64,000 nucleotides of DNA from JAPWJZ01 sp966211335 (GCA_966211335.1 CBIHNF010000001.1:1736001-1800000); one strand, 5' to 3'; shown: positions 9,127-17,684, counted from the first letter of the stretch. Translations and numbers: made by a program. Notes: generated from the sequence alone by a model not told the origin.

Positions 9127-9630
9127 TTAAGATGCCAACTTGGCTGGCAGTTCGGCGATGGATTCATCGACGAGCTTGGCGCCGCGCTTTGGCATCGCTT
9201 CCTGCAGCAGCGCTTCGGCAGCGCGGGTGGCGAGGTCTGCCGCCTGATGGCGCAGTTCATCCATCGCCGCGGTTTCGGCGCGCTTGATGCGCTCCAGCAG
9301 CTGGGTTTCCTTGCGGTTCATGCTGTCTTCGAGGCGCTGTGCGGATTCTTTTGCAAGGCGGCTCGAGGTTTCTTTGGCGGCGTCGATAATTTTCTGGGAG
9401 GTCTGGATAGCGTCGCGGTGCTTGCGCTGCGCATCTGCCAGAATTTCCTGCGCTTCGTTGCGCAGGCGCTCCGCTTCCTCAAGGTTCGTTTTGATGCGGT
9501 TGGTGCGGGAATCCAGCATCGCCAGCAGCGGGGCGCGGCCTTTTTTGTAGGCGAGTAGCGCGAAGGCGACGGTTGCCATCAGCACCCAAAAGTGGGGATC
9601 GTCCAGCGAGAAGAGATGTTCACCCGACAT
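9127..9630 (-). CDS. atpF: F0F1 ATP synthase subunit b
   Basis: Peripheral stalk subunit of 167 residues. It has one N-terminal membrane helix (about 10-27, HFWVLMATVAFALLAY) followed by a long charged helix (LEEAERLRNEAQEILADAQRK) typical of subunit b. It is the last gene of the F0 operon, after b'. Together b and b' form the heterodimeric stator used by alphaproteobacteria. Confidence 0.95.
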   Translation of the reverse strand: MSGEHLFSLDDPHFWVLMATVAFALLAYKKGRAPLLAMLDSRTNRIKTNLEEAERLRNEAQEILADAQRKHRDAIQTSQKIIDAAKETSSRLAKESAQRLEDSMNRKETQLLERIKRAETAAMDELRHQAADLATRAAEALLQEAMPKRGAKLVDESIAELPAKLAS

Positions 9631-9631
9631 G

Positions 9632-10411
9632 TTATGCCCTTTCCTTCGCCATCACGGTGGTGACGACTTTTTTGGCATCGGCCTTGGCGACCTGGACGCC
9701 GGCGATCTTGTTGACCATTTCCGCCGCGATCTCCGCCGAGATATCGGCGAGGGAGGCCATGGCGTCTTCTTTCGCCTTCTGAATGTTCTGTTCCGCCGAG
9801 AGGATGCGCTTGCGGGCATGTTCGGCGAATTTGCTGTTCTCGGCGTTGATGTTGTCGTTCAGCGCTTCGCTGGCGGCCGTCATGACCTCCTGCGCGCTAT
9901 CATGCGCCTTGGCGAGGGAGGCCTCATAGGCTTCCTTAATCTTGGCGGCTTCCTGGTTCAGTTGTTCGGCTCTGGACAGGTTGGCGTTTTCGGTCTGGTG
10001 GCGTGTATCGATGACGCTGGCGACGCGGGGCAGCGCCAGTTTCGACATCAGCGTGTAGAGGAGTGCGAAGGAGATCAGCAGCCAGAAAACCTGGCTTGCG
10101 TAGCTTTTCGGGTTCAGCTGGGGGAAGCCGATGTTTTCTTCTTCCTTGCTGCCGCCGGCGGCTTCTTTTTCGCCCTCGACTGCTGCTTTGGTGGTTTCGA
10201 CAGCCGCTTTGTCTTCGGCAGCTTGGGCTTCCGGAGAGTCGGCGTTGTCGCTGTCGGCGGTGTCGATATCGGAGGCATGGATTTTAGACGAGGCGCCGGC
10301 TGTGTGCTTGCCATTCGCGTAAGACAGCGTGGACATGCTCGCGGAGGCGATCAGGCCTGCCGCAAGAATACCCATGGCACAAAGCAGAATATGGTTCAGC
10401 CGGCGCTTCAT
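9632..10411 (-). CDS. atpG: F0F1 ATP synthase subunit b' with a signal-like N-terminal extension
   Basis: Second stalk subunit (b'), 259 residues. The conserved part starts at FPQLNPKSYASQVFWLLI (about residue 96), followed by the membrane helix (about 105-123) and the long stalk helix. Ahead of it is an unusual extension of about 95 residues: a hydrophobic N-terminal helix resembling a signal peptide that could end near TLSYA (residue 32), then an acidic Ala/Glu/Asp-rich linker. Typical b' proteins are about 160-200 residues. The extension would sit on the periplasmic side if cleaved or if it forms a second helix. It lies between atpE and atpF. Confidence 0.92.
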   Translation of the reverse strand: MKRRLNHILLCAMGILAAGLIASASMSTLSYANGKHTAGASSKIHASDIDTADSDNADSPEAQAAEDKAAVETTKAAVEGEKEAAGGSKEEENIGFPQLNPKSYASQVFWLLISFALLYTLMSKLALPRVASVIDTRHQTENANLSRAEQLNQEAAKIKEAYEASLAKAHDSAQEVMTAASEALNDNINAENSKFAEHARKRILSAEQNIQKAKEDAMASLADISAEIAAEMVNKIAGVQVAKADAKKVVTTVMAKERA

Positions 10412-10421
10412 CGAAATGTCC

Positions 10422-10649
10422 TTAGAAGACGAAGAGGATCAGGAGAGCGATAACGAGCGCGAAGAGGGCGATTGCCTCGACGAGAGCGAAGTAGAACAGG
10501 CCCGCGCCTTTGACAGCGTCAGAAACCGAAGGGTTGCGACCCATCGCGGTGATGATGCTCGAGAAAAGCATGCCGAGGCCGATGCCAACGCCCAGCAGGG
10601 GCATGACGGCGATACCGGCGCCGATGAGTTTTGCAGATGCTGCGTCCAT
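10422..10649 (-). CDS. atpE: F0F1 ATP synthase subunit c
   Basis: Proteolipid ring subunit of 75 residues with two hydrophobic helices joined by the polar loop GRNPSV. The proton-carrying carboxylate is Glu 58 in FALVEAIALF. There is no Na+-binding signature that I can see, so proton coupling is likely. It lies between atpB and the b' gene. Confidence 0.97.
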   Translation of the reverse strand: MDAASAKLIGAGIAVMPLLGVGIGLGMLFSSIITAMGRNPSVSDAVKGAGLFYFALVEAIALFALVIALLILFVF

Positions 10650-10703
10650 AGTTTACTTCCTTCTTTAGGTTTGGTTGTGGTTATCGTTGTTCTGGTTGTT
10701 CGG

Positions 10704-11447
10704 TTAGTGCAGTTCAATCGCGTCTTTGAGGTAAATGCAGGTTAGGATCGCGAAGACATAGGCCTGGATGAAAGCGATCATGATTTCGAGGCCGATGAGG
10801 GCGACGTTGACGACGAGGGGCAGCAGGCCCAGCACGGCGCCCAGCGTCACGGTGATCAGCGTCACGCTGAAGCCCGCGAAGACTTTCAGCATCGTGTGGC
10901 CGGCGACCATGTTGGCGAAAAGACGAACCGACAGCGACACCGGGTGCGAGAGATAGGAAATAATCTCGATCGCGACGATGAGCGGGATCAGCGGCCAGGG
11001 CAGGCCCTTCGGCAGGAAGAGGGAGAAGAAGTGGCCGCCGTGTTTCACGAGGCCGACAACGAGCGCCAGCAAGCAGACCATGCAGGCGAGAACGCCCGTC
11101 ACGATGATATGGCTGGTATAGGTGAAGGAGTAGGGCACCATGCCGAGCAGGTTGCCCATCAGGACGATCATGAAGATGGAGAAGACGAAGGGGAAATACT
11201 TCGCGCCTTCGGGCCCAAGGTTTTCTTTCACCATGCCGTTGATGAACTCGTAGAACATCTCGGCGACGTTCTGCCAGCGGCCGGGGACCATGGCGCGTTT
11301 TTGCATCGAGACGGTCATGAGAACGGTCGCAAGGACGACAGCGATGCCCATCCAGAGCGAAGACTGCGTAAAGGAAACATCGATATTGCCGATATGCAGC
11401 GGGACGATCGGCTTAATGACAAACTGCTCGAGGGGATTATGCGCCAC
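10704..11447 (-). CDS. atpB: F0F1 ATP synthase subunit a
   Basis: Membrane stator subunit of 247 residues with five or six hydrophobic helices. The essential Arg is in LSVRLFANMVAGH, followed by the late helix IAFIQAYVFAILTCIYL, both hallmarks of subunit a. It starts 5 bases after the atpI stop. Confidence 0.97.
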   Translation of the reverse strand: MAHNPLEQFVIKPIVPLHIGNIDVSFTQSSLWMGIAVVLATVLMTVSMQKRAMVPGRWQNVAEMFYEFINGMVKENLGPEGAKYFPFVFSIFMIVLMGNLLGMVPYSFTYTSHIIVTGVLACMVCLLALVVGLVKHGGHFFSLFLPKGLPWPLIPLIVAIEIISYLSHPVSLSVRLFANMVAGHTMLKVFAGFSVTLITVTLGAVLGLLPLVVNVALIGLEIMIAFIQAYVFAILTCIYLKDAIELH

Positions 11448-11452
11448 GGCTA

Positions 11453-11794
11453 TTATTTTTCCTCTTTGTCCGTTTTCTTGTCGTCTTTATCCAGTTTATT
11501 CGCCGCACTCTCGCCCATTTGAGCGCGGTAGATATTCAAAAAGCCGGCGCCAAACCCCAAGAAGAAAAAGATAATCAGGAACAGGGGCAGGGTGTGCAGC
11601 CATTTGTCGACCCAGTATCCCAAAAACCCGCCGACGAGAAGTGCCGCCACCAGGTCGGAAGCTGCGCGCAGGGCTTTGCCCGTCGCTTCTCCCTTTTGCT
11701 CCCCGATTTTGGGGGGCTTGAGTTCAAGATTCTGGTCCTGCTTCGCGCGGGCTTCCTTGATCTGCTGGCTCAATTCTTCAGGTGTGAGGCTCAC
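11453..11794 (-). CDS. atpI: AtpI/AtpZ-type F0 assembly protein
   Basis: Small membrane protein that helps c-ring assembly and/or Mg2+ uptake in ATP synthase operons. It shows a charged N-terminus (LTPEELSQQIKEAR) and two membrane helices (AASDLVAALLVGGFLGYWVDKW and the next), ending in a Lys/Asp-rich tail. The open frame reaches 11899, but I chose the GTG at 11794: a sigma-70-like promoter (11849-11878) lies inside the longer version, and 113 residues is the normal size. First gene of the F0 operon. Confidence 0.88.
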   Translation of the reverse strand: MSLTPEELSQQIKEARAKQDQNLELKPPKIGEQKGEATGKALRAASDLVAALLVGGFLGYWVDKWLHTLPLFLIIFFFLGFGAGFLNIYRAQMGESAANKLDKDDKKTDKEEK

Positions 11795-11848
11795 AAATAC
11801 CGCTTTCCTGACCGCCGCAGTCCAAGGTTGCTCATGCTCGGCGTGCGC

Positions 11849-11878
11849 AAAATACGATAAACATTGCAGAAAAGTCAA
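11849..11878 (-). promoter_or_regulatory. Sigma-70-like promoter of the F0 operon
   Basis: On the minus strand TTGACT (11873-11878) and TATTTT (11849-11854) are separated by 18 bases. This places a transcript start near 11842, about 48 bases before the GTG of atpI. No other match as good was seen upstream of the operon. Confidence 0.5.
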
Positions 11879-11963
11879 CTGACTCGCTGGCAGAAGCACA
11901 TCGGTAATTTTATGAAAATGATGAATAGCGCGCGCTTGTTATATTGTCAGCGCTTTGGGCGCA

Positions 11964-12524
11964 TCAGAACGCAAGGCCAATACCGCGGCGGAGCAGGGAT
12001 TCCCAGAGATATTGGCTCTGTTCTTCCCGCACCGCTTGCGTGCCTTCGACGGTCGAGCGGGCGAGGCGACCGTGGTCGAAGACGAGGACGAGTTTCAGGT
12101 CATAACCCTTTTTCTCCACCTTCAGCTTGCCAAAGCCGAGGGAAGAATCGCTAGTCAGTTTGCGGTAGGGGAGCGAGTAGCCGTCACAGGCCATGAGGCG
12201 CTTCCGGAAGCCTTCCAGCTGCGCGGGCGTGCCCTGTACTTGCGAGTTGCCGTAGAGCGCCGCCTGCACGTCTTGCAGGCCCATGTGTTCAAATCGGTTC
12301 TGGTCAATGCCCAGCGTTTCAAAAACGGCCTTCTTGGTCATGCCGGGCTTCAAGCTGGCGGCGCGGGTGGAGAGATCGCTTTTGTCCTTGAACAGTTCAG
12401 TATTCACCGTCTCGTCGCCCGATGGCATGCAGGCGCTGAGGAAAAGCGTTACGCCTAAAAAAGCAAAAAGGCGCAACCCGGCAAGGATGCGCCCCAAAAA
12501 TCCCGATTTTCCGCCGCCCGTCAT
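11964..12524 (-). CDS. BamE/SmpA-like outer membrane lipoprotein
   Basis: A 186-residue predicted lipoprotein with lipobox LSAC, Cys at about residue 32. After it, LKPGMTKKAVFETLG matches the GMTkxeV turn of the SmpA/OmlA (BamE) fold, but the protein is longer than BamE and the rest is divergent, so the family is tentative. The ATG at 12524 is preferred over a TTG at 12548; both give the same lipoprotein signal. Likely anchored in the outer membrane facing the periplasm. It sits upstream of the atp promoter on the same strand, probably as a separate unit. Confidence 0.75.
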   Translation of the reverse strand: MTGGGKSGFLGRILAGLRLFAFLGVTLFLSACMPSGDETVNTELFKDKSDLSTRAASLKPGMTKKAVFETLGIDQNRFEHMGLQDVQAALYGNSQVQGTPAQLEGFRKRLMACDGYSLPYRKLTSDSSLGFGKLKVEKKGYDLKLVLVFDHGRLARSTVEGTQAVREEQSQYLWESLLRRGIGLAF

Positions 12525-12763
12525 TTCATTCTGCCCAAACCAACTCAAAACCTGAGTGTACTCTTTTAAATTAACATAATCATTTTAAGTTTCGCTTAAC
12601 ATAACGATTTCCCCGTAAAATCAGTACTCTAGGCAGGGGGGCGTTTTTTCGGTATAAAAGTTGCCCACAACAAAAAGAAATTGAACGAAACAACCAGCCG
12701 TCGGCGGCGCCAAGGGTTTTTACAAGGTGCAGAACTGCAACTTCAACCGTTGAGGATATTGCC

Positions 12764-13516
12764 GTGACCGACGCCCCCAAGAAGTATTACGTGCGCTTCT
12801 CACAGGAAGCCGACTTCAACAAAATCGCCGATTTTTACGACATCAACGCCCATCAAAACGTGCTGAAGCGCGAACATGACCTCATTCAGAAGATGACGGA
12901 TGACGGCGCCGTTATTATCGTCGAAGACGAAAAGGGCACCATCGTTGCCGCCAGCATCACATGGCCGCACAAGGTAACCGACGCAAATGGAGTCGAGACG
13001 ATCAAGTGGCACGAGCTCGGCACCACGCGCTGCGTGCTGAACGGCTATCCGGGCCTGTTCGACGCGATGATTGCCATCCAGAGCCTGCGTAGCTTTTTGG
13101 TCGAGCCGCCAGAAAACATGTTCCTCGCGCGCATGCTGACAACCCCTGTGCAAGGGCTTGCCCGCAAGCTGGGCTGGCGTGAAATGCAGGGAGAGGTGCC
13201 GCAGGATTTGGTCGACGCGCGCCTGAAGACCTTCTCGGGCGGCGACCCCGCGCTCGACAACTGGTTCGTCTTCGGGATGGAGGCAATGCCGACAACCGCG
13301 AAATGGCTCGAAAATACCCTTGAAAACCCAGTACTGACCAACAAGAAAACCGGAGAGCAGATCGAGCTTGATTTCAGCCGCTCGACCTTTGTGATGATGT
13401 TCAAAGACGAGATAAAAAATCTCGCCGCGCGCGATTTCGGCGACGTCAACAAACCGGATCAAACCCAAAACCTTCATCAGCGCCGCGACAAGTGGCTCAA
13501 AAAATTCTTCAGGTAA
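12764..13516 (+). CDS. Uncharacterised protein, GNAT-like N-terminal half
   Basis: A 250-residue protein with a GTG start 7 bases after TGAGGA. It opens with YVRFSQEADFNKIADFYDIN, and EDEKGTIVAASITWP follows, an arrangement of beta strand, helix and beta hairpin that resembles GNAT acetyltransferases. The acetyl-CoA loop (Q/RxxGxG/A) is not obvious, so function is open. The protein at 16349 is a clear paralog (YVRFS, EDEKGTIVAS, DFGDxxKPD near the C-terminus). It is followed 10 bases later by the M20 amidohydrolase gene, so the two are probably co-transcribed. Confidence 0.75.
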   Translation: MTDAPKKYYVRFSQEADFNKIADFYDINAHQNVLKREHDLIQKMTDDGAVIIVEDEKGTIVAASITWPHKVTDANGVETIKWHELGTTRCVLNGYPGLFDAMIAIQSLRSFLVEPPENMFLARMLTTPVQGLARKLGWREMQGEVPQDLVDARLKTFSGGDPALDNWFVFGMEAMPTTAKWLENTLENPVLTNKKTGEQIELDFSRSTFVMMFKDEIKNLAARDFGDVNKPDQTQNLHQRRDKWLKKFFR

Positions 13517-13526
13517 GGAGACAACC

Positions 13527-14702
13527 ATGTCCGTACTCGCAAAACTCAAAGACCAGAACGGCGAATTCAAACAGTGGCGCCAGCATATCCACATGCATCC
13601 TGAAACGGCATTCGAGGAGCATAAAACCTCCGATTACGTCGCGAACCTGCTGACGAAGTGGGGCGTTGAAATTCACCGCGGGATGGCGAAGACCGCTGTC
13701 ATTGGCGTCATCAAGGGCAAGGCAGGAAATTCCAACCGCGGCCTTGGCCTGCGCGCCGATCTCGACGCGCTGAATATTCTTGAAGAAACAAACTGCGCCC
13801 ATAGCTCGAAAATCGAAGGCAAAATGCATGCCTGCGGCCATGACGGCCATACGGCCATGCTGCTGGCGGCAACCAAGCACCTCGCCGAAACACGCGATTT
13901 TGACGGCACGGTCTATGCGATCTTCCAGCCTGCGGAAGAGGGCGGCGGTGGCGGTAACGTGATGGTCAAGGAAGGCTTCTTCGACAAATTCCCCTGTGAA
14001 GCCGTCTTCGGCATGCACAACTGGCCCTATCTGCCGGAAGGCACATTCTCCATCTGCGAAGGCCCGATGACGGCTTCGACCGATACCTTCGAGCTGAAGG
14101 TGACTGGCAAAGGCGGCCATGCGGCTTTCCCGCATACGACGATCGACGTCATCGTCTGCGCCTCGCAAATCGTCTCGGCGCTGCAGCATGTGGTCTCCCG
14201 CACAGTGGACCCGTCGGAATCGGCGGTTATCTCCGTCTGTAAGTTTCAGGCGGGCACCAAGAGCCTCAACGTGCTGCCGGAAACGGTCGAGCTTGGCGGC
14301 ACTGTGCGCACCTTCAAGCCGCATCTGCGGAAGAAGCTGGAAGAACAGCTGCGTCATGTCGTGAAATCTGTCGCCGATGCTTTCGGCGCGCAGGTTGATG
14401 TGAAGTGGAACACCGGCTATCCCTCTGTCATCAATACGGCGAAGGAAACGCAATTCGCGCGCGAGATTGCGGCGGAGATTGTCGGCAAGGACAAGGTCAT
14501 GCCCTTCACCCCCACCATGGGCGGCGAGGATTTTGCCTACTTCCTGCAGGCCGCACCCGGTGCGTATATCGCCCTCGGCGCCGGCAAGGATGACAAAGCG
14601 CCGGGTCTGCATAACCCGCACTATGATTTTAACGACGATGTGTTGCCGACCGGCGCCGCCTATTGGGTGCGCCTTGCGGAAACATGGCTCAAGAAAGCGT
14701 AA
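13527..14702 (+). CDS. M20 family amidohydrolase (hippurate/N-acyl-amino-acid hydrolase type)
   Basis: Cytoplasmic zinc-dependent amidohydrolase of 391 residues, the normal size of the M20D group. Metal and catalytic motifs are all present: MHACGHDGH (about 100-108), QPAEEGGGG (the catalytic Glu), FGMHNWP, the dimerisation-domain motif GKGGHAAFPH, MGGEDFAYF, and a C-terminal His in LHNPHYDFND. It probably removes acyl groups from amino acids or small peptides; the substrate cannot be read from sequence. The start follows AAGGAGACAACC. Confidence 0.92.
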   Translation: MSVLAKLKDQNGEFKQWRQHIHMHPETAFEEHKTSDYVANLLTKWGVEIHRGMAKTAVIGVIKGKAGNSNRGLGLRADLDALNILEETNCAHSSKIEGKMHACGHDGHTAMLLAATKHLAETRDFDGTVYAIFQPAEEGGGGGNVMVKEGFFDKFPCEAVFGMHNWPYLPEGTFSICEGPMTASTDTFELKVTGKGGHAAFPHTTIDVIVCASQIVSALQHVVSRTVDPSESAVISVCKFQAGTKSLNVLPETVELGGTVRTFKPHLRKKLEEQLRHVVKSVADAFGAQVDVKWNTGYPSVINTAKETQFAREIAAEIVGKDKVMPFTPTMGGEDFAYFLQAAPGAYIALGAGKDDKAPGLHNPHYDFNDDVLPTGAAYWVRLAETWLKKA

Positions 14703-14707
14703 CAGAT

Positions 14708-15199
14708 ATGGATGACAGATTTGACCCGCTCGAAGACCTCCGCCAGAAGCGCGAGGCGCTTGAGGAGCGCATGCAGCAATATCGTGCTGCTGCCAAAAGA
14801 GAAGCGGGGGAGCTTGGCTTCTGGAGTCTCGTCGGCGGTTTTGCCGTCGCGGCGGACTGGATGATCCTCGGTGGGGTTGGCACCGGCATTGCCGTTTTGA
14901 GCGGTGCCACACTGTTCAACGCCAAGCGCGAAGAAAAGAAAATCGAAAAACAGCTGGCGAAAATCGACGAGCGCATCGACAGGCTTGTGGATGCGCGGCT
15001 CGAGCAGGAAAAGAACAATCCCGCGCTCAATAAAAATCTGTCGGAACAATTCTCTCCTGCCGCCCAAAAGGAGATTGATCTGCTGCGCGCGCGGCTTGAA
15101 GACCTTGAAAAGCAGGTTGATAAAAGCCGCCAGCAGGACAACGGCCATGACCTCGACAAGCCGAAGTTCAAGCCGCCGAAACCGCCGGGAGCGGGTTAA
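14708..15199 (+). CDS. Small membrane protein with flanking coiled coils
   Basis: A 163-residue unknown. Charged helices (RQKREALEERMQQYR) precede a hydrophobic region of two closely spaced membrane segments (about 35-70). A second coiled coil (EEKKIEKQLAKIDERIDRLV) follows, and the tail is Pro/Lys-rich. I chose the ATG at 14708 just after the M20 stop; an ATG at 14684 would overlap that gene by 19 bases. Last gene of the 12764-15199 run. Its stop overlaps that of the convergent ankyrin gene. Confidence 0.7.
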   Translation: MDDRFDPLEDLRQKREALEERMQQYRAAAKREAGELGFWSLVGGFAVAADWMILGGVGTGIAVLSGATLFNAKREEKKIEKQLAKIDERIDRLVDARLEQEKNNPALNKNLSEQFSPAAQKEIDLLRARLEDLEKQVDKSRQQDNGHDLDKPKFKPPKPPGAG

Positions 15200-15891
15200 G
15201 CCGATTTGAATTTCGGCGGATGAAGCCCGCGGATTTTTCTTGTGGTCGGCAGCCCCTGTTTGCAGATGCTTGCAAGCTTTGCCTGCTCGGCCTCGACAAG
15301 CGCTTGCGCGGCTTTTGCCTTTTCGGCCTCTGCCGCTTTTTCCCGCTCGCCGGCCTTACGCTTGTAAATCGTTTCCATGGATTGCTGGATGAACGGCTTT
15401 TTCGAGGCGTAATCAATCGCGGTGCTGCCGCCGTCTTCGGTATTTTTCCGGTAAGGATCGCCGCCGTATTCCGTGATCAGCGTCGCAAGGTTCAGCCTGC
15501 CAAGGTTGGCAGCCCACATCAGCGCGGTGAGCCCGCCTTTCAGCACATCGCGTTCAGGATCAAGGCCGTTCTGCAGCAGGCCCTTCACCATGGGCTGGTT
15601 GTAATGGGCGAGGGCGTAGAACATGGCGGTAAGATTATCCGGCGTGCGCGCGCTTAAGTCGGGCTTGGCCTTCACGATAATACCAAAGGCAGCTTCTTTC
15701 TTGCCCCGTGCGGCGTGGAGCAGGGGCGTTTCGCCCTTTGCGTTGCGCTGTTCGAGATCGGCGCCGGCGGTGACCAGTTTTTGCAGGGCGGCAAGGTCTG
15801 GCGTTTTGCTTTCCAACAGCGCCAATAACTGCTGGCCCAGCGCCGCTGCAGGTGTGGAGGAAGCTGCCGTATTGAATGATACCTGCGCCAT
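15196..15891 (-). CDS. Ankyrin-repeat protein
   Basis: A 231-residue protein with about four ankyrin repeats between residues 25 and 160 (AGADLEQRNAKGETPLLHAARG, then LTALMWAANLGRLNLATLI and STAIDYA), followed by a Lys/Ala/Glu-rich helix. The start at 15891 (MAQVSF) follows ACGGGGTAAC; the longer frame from 15939 lacks such a site. No signal peptide. Likely a protein-protein adaptor; partner unknown. It differs from the tandem ankyrin pair at 18785-20396, lacking their C-terminal motif. Confidence 0.85.
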   Translation of the reverse strand: MAQVSFNTAASSTPAAALGQQLLALLESKTPDLAALQKLVTAGADLEQRNAKGETPLLHAARGKKEAAFGIIVKAKPDLSARTPDNLTAMFYALAHYNQPMVKGLLQNGLDPERDVLKGGLTALMWAANLGRLNLATLITEYGGDPYRKNTEDGGSTAIDYASKKPFIQQSMETIYKRKAGEREKAAEAEKAKAAQALVEAEQAKLASICKQGLPTTRKIRGLHPPKFKSA

Positions 15892-15977
15892 GTTACCCCG
15901 TTTTGTGGATACGGTATGATAATACCAATCCATTTGCAATTATGTCAAGTCTGAAGTAAACTGATTGTCATGCAGGA

Positions 15978-16241
15978 TCAGAGTTTTTCGACAATCCAGG
16001 CGATGATTTTGGGTCGCACAAAGCCCTGCGGCATATTTTTCTGCATGCACCAGCGATCGACCGCGCCTTTGCTGAGCGCGAAGGCATCGCGGAACTGCTG
16101 TTCATCAATGCCGAATTTTGTGAGGGCAGTATAGATGGCGTCGGCAAAATCCGCATCGCTGACTTGTTGCGACGCAGCAAATGGCTGGAGCTTTTTTTTG
16201 AAAGCCTCACGCTCGAATGATTTTACGTTGGATGAAGACAT
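15978..16241 (-). CDS. Small helix-turn-helix-like protein
   Basis: An 87-residue all-helical protein. The second half (EQQFRDAFALSKGAVDRW, then a short loop and IIAWIVEKL) has the spacing of a helix-turn-helix, with SKGAVDRW as a possible recognition helix. It is followed on the same strand, 86 bases later, by the ankyrin gene. DNA binding is inferred only from this pattern. Confidence 0.6.
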   Translation of the reverse strand: MSSSNVKSFEREAFKKKLQPFAASQQVSDADFADAIYTALTKFGIDEQQFRDAFALSKGAVDRWCMQKNMPQGFVRPKIIAWIVEKL

Positions 16242-16348
16242 TCGCTATAGACGCTCTTCCAAGGCCTGATAAACTAATTGCCTGATACTACAAGGATCGT
16301 TGGCGCTAATAAAGGGTGAGACAAAATTTTGTTTGGGGTACATAGCCA

Positions 16349-17080
16349 ATGACCACAAAACTTTACGTCCGCTTTTCCACCGCGCAGGACGAGCAAAAAA
16401 TTTTCGATTACTACAACGAACACCAGCACGAATTCGTCGCCAAGCGCGATCCTGAAATCTGGAAGGAACGCATTTCTTCCGGTGCCGTCACGCTGATCGA
16501 AGACGAAAAAGGCACAATCGTCGCCTCCACCATTTGCTATCCGCTCGTCGTGCAAAACGACAAGGGGGAAGATGTGCATAAGTGGACAGAAATCGGCTCC
16601 GTGCGCGTGACGCTTGATGGCATCGGCCTTTTCAAGCCGCTGCTTAGCGCCGCCGTGCTGCGCGCCTATATGCTTGAGCCTCCGGAAGACAGATTTGCCG
16701 TTGAAATCGTCATTGCCAACGCCCATTCCAAGCACGTCTTCCTGAAGGAAGGCGCAACGCCCTGGGCCATTCCGCCGGAGCTTAAAGCACTCGTGCAGGA
16801 CACCATGGCGCCGGACGATACGACCGGCGCGGTCGATTGGTATCAACTGGGCGTTGAATCCATCCCGCATTTTGCCAAAACACTGCTGAACCGCGAAGCG
16901 AATCCCGTTGTCACAAACAAGGCGACGGGCGAGCATTTCGAGCTCGACTTCAGCAAATGCCTTCTCACCACGACGCTGCGCGACGCGCTTGAAAAAGTTT
17001 CCGGCTTCGATTTTGGCGACGCCAAAAAGCCGGATATGTCGCAAAGCATCAAATCCTACCGCGACAAGTTCACCCCCTGA
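16349..17080 (+). CDS. Uncharacterised protein, paralog of the protein at 12764
   Basis: A 243-residue protein sharing with the 12764 product the opening YVRFS, the block EDEKGTIVAS, matching LEPPE(D/N) and late DFGDxxKPDxxQ segments. The whole length aligns, so this is a duplication within 4 kb. The N-terminal half looks GNAT-like, but the acetyl-CoA binding loop is not clear. It precedes the yqgE gene by 14 bases on the same strand. Confidence 0.75.
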   Translation: MTTKLYVRFSTAQDEQKIFDYYNEHQHEFVAKRDPEIWKERISSGAVTLIEDEKGTIVASTICYPLVVQNDKGEDVHKWTEIGSVRVTLDGIGLFKPLLSAAVLRAYMLEPPEDRFAVEIVIANAHSKHVFLKEGATPWAIPPELKALVQDTMAPDDTTGAVDWYQLGVESIPHFAKTLLNREANPVVTNKATGEHFELDFSKCLLTTTLRDALEKVSGFDFGDAKKPDMSQSIKSYRDKFTP

Positions 17081-17094
17081 TTTCAAGATAGCCG

Positions 17095-17676
17095 ATGACC
17101 GAACAAAAACCCGAAAAGCGCTGCCGCAAGTACGACAGCTATGTGATGATCATTCTTGCGGCACTGCTGCTGTGGATTGGCGGCAAATACGACTATTCGC
17201 CGCAGGAAGCGCATCACCAGATGATCGTGGCGACGCCGAAAGTGACAAGTGACGCGCTGAACAAGACGGTCATTTTTGTAGTGCAGCACTTCCACCGCGG
17301 CGCCTTCGGCCTCGTCATCAACCGGCCGGAAGAAAAGGGCGGCGACTTTATCGGCGGGCCGATGCAGCCGGAAAAAGTATTCGCGCTTCAGAGCCTCGAC
17401 GTAAAATTCGATGGCACCGTGCCGATGGAGGATGCTGACCTCGGTATTCTTGAGGGCAAGGAAGCGGTCGACAAGCTGCTAGCCGCGAAAGACAAACCGA
17501 AATGGTACCGGGTTTATCACGGCTATGTCGGCTGGGGTCGCCGTCAGCTGGAGAGCGAATTCAAGGAAGGCGCCTGGGAAATCGTCGAGTACGACAGAAC
17601 CCTGCTGACCGAAACGAAGCCCGCTGACATGTGGGCGAAAGCCAACAAAATGCCGATGATCCGCCGCACACATTAA
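17095..17676 (+). CDS. YqgE/AlgH family protein with an N-terminal membrane anchor
   Basis: A 193-residue protein. From residue 40 on it is a YqgE/AlgH (UPF0301) domain: MIVATPKV, KTVIFVVQHFHRGAFGLVINRP, a GG(P)MQP segment and HGYVGWGRRQLESE then GAWEIVE. Most members begin close to the first of these motifs and are cytosolic. This one carries a basic N-terminus and a hydrophobic helix (about 15-30, MIILAALLLWIGG) that should anchor it in the inner membrane. The domain would then lie outside the cytoplasm if the positive-inside rule holds. Function of the family is unknown. Confidence 0.88.
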   Translation: MTEQKPEKRCRKYDSYVMIILAALLLWIGGKYDYSPQEAHHQMIVATPKVTSDALNKTVIFVVQHFHRGAFGLVINRPEEKGGDFIGGPMQPEKVFALQSLDVKFDGTVPMEDADLGILEGKEAVDKLLAAKDKPKWYRVYHGYVGWGRRQLESEFKEGAWEIVEYDRTLLTETKPADMWAKANKMPMIRRTH

Positions 17677-17684
17677 AAACGTAG

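Noticed and set aside
11795..11899. Longer AtpI version starting at 11899
   Set aside because: It would begin upstream of the sigma-70-like promoter, and the extra residues do not resemble AtpI.
12800..13594. 264-codon minus-strand frame
   Set aside because: A shadow of the plus-strand gene at 12764 and the M20 gene; its composition follows the third-base bias of those genes.
13509..14912. 467-codon minus-strand frame opposite the M20 gene
   Set aside because: It lies wholly opposite a clear amidohydrolase and shows Arg/His-rich low-complexity sequence typical of antisense frames.
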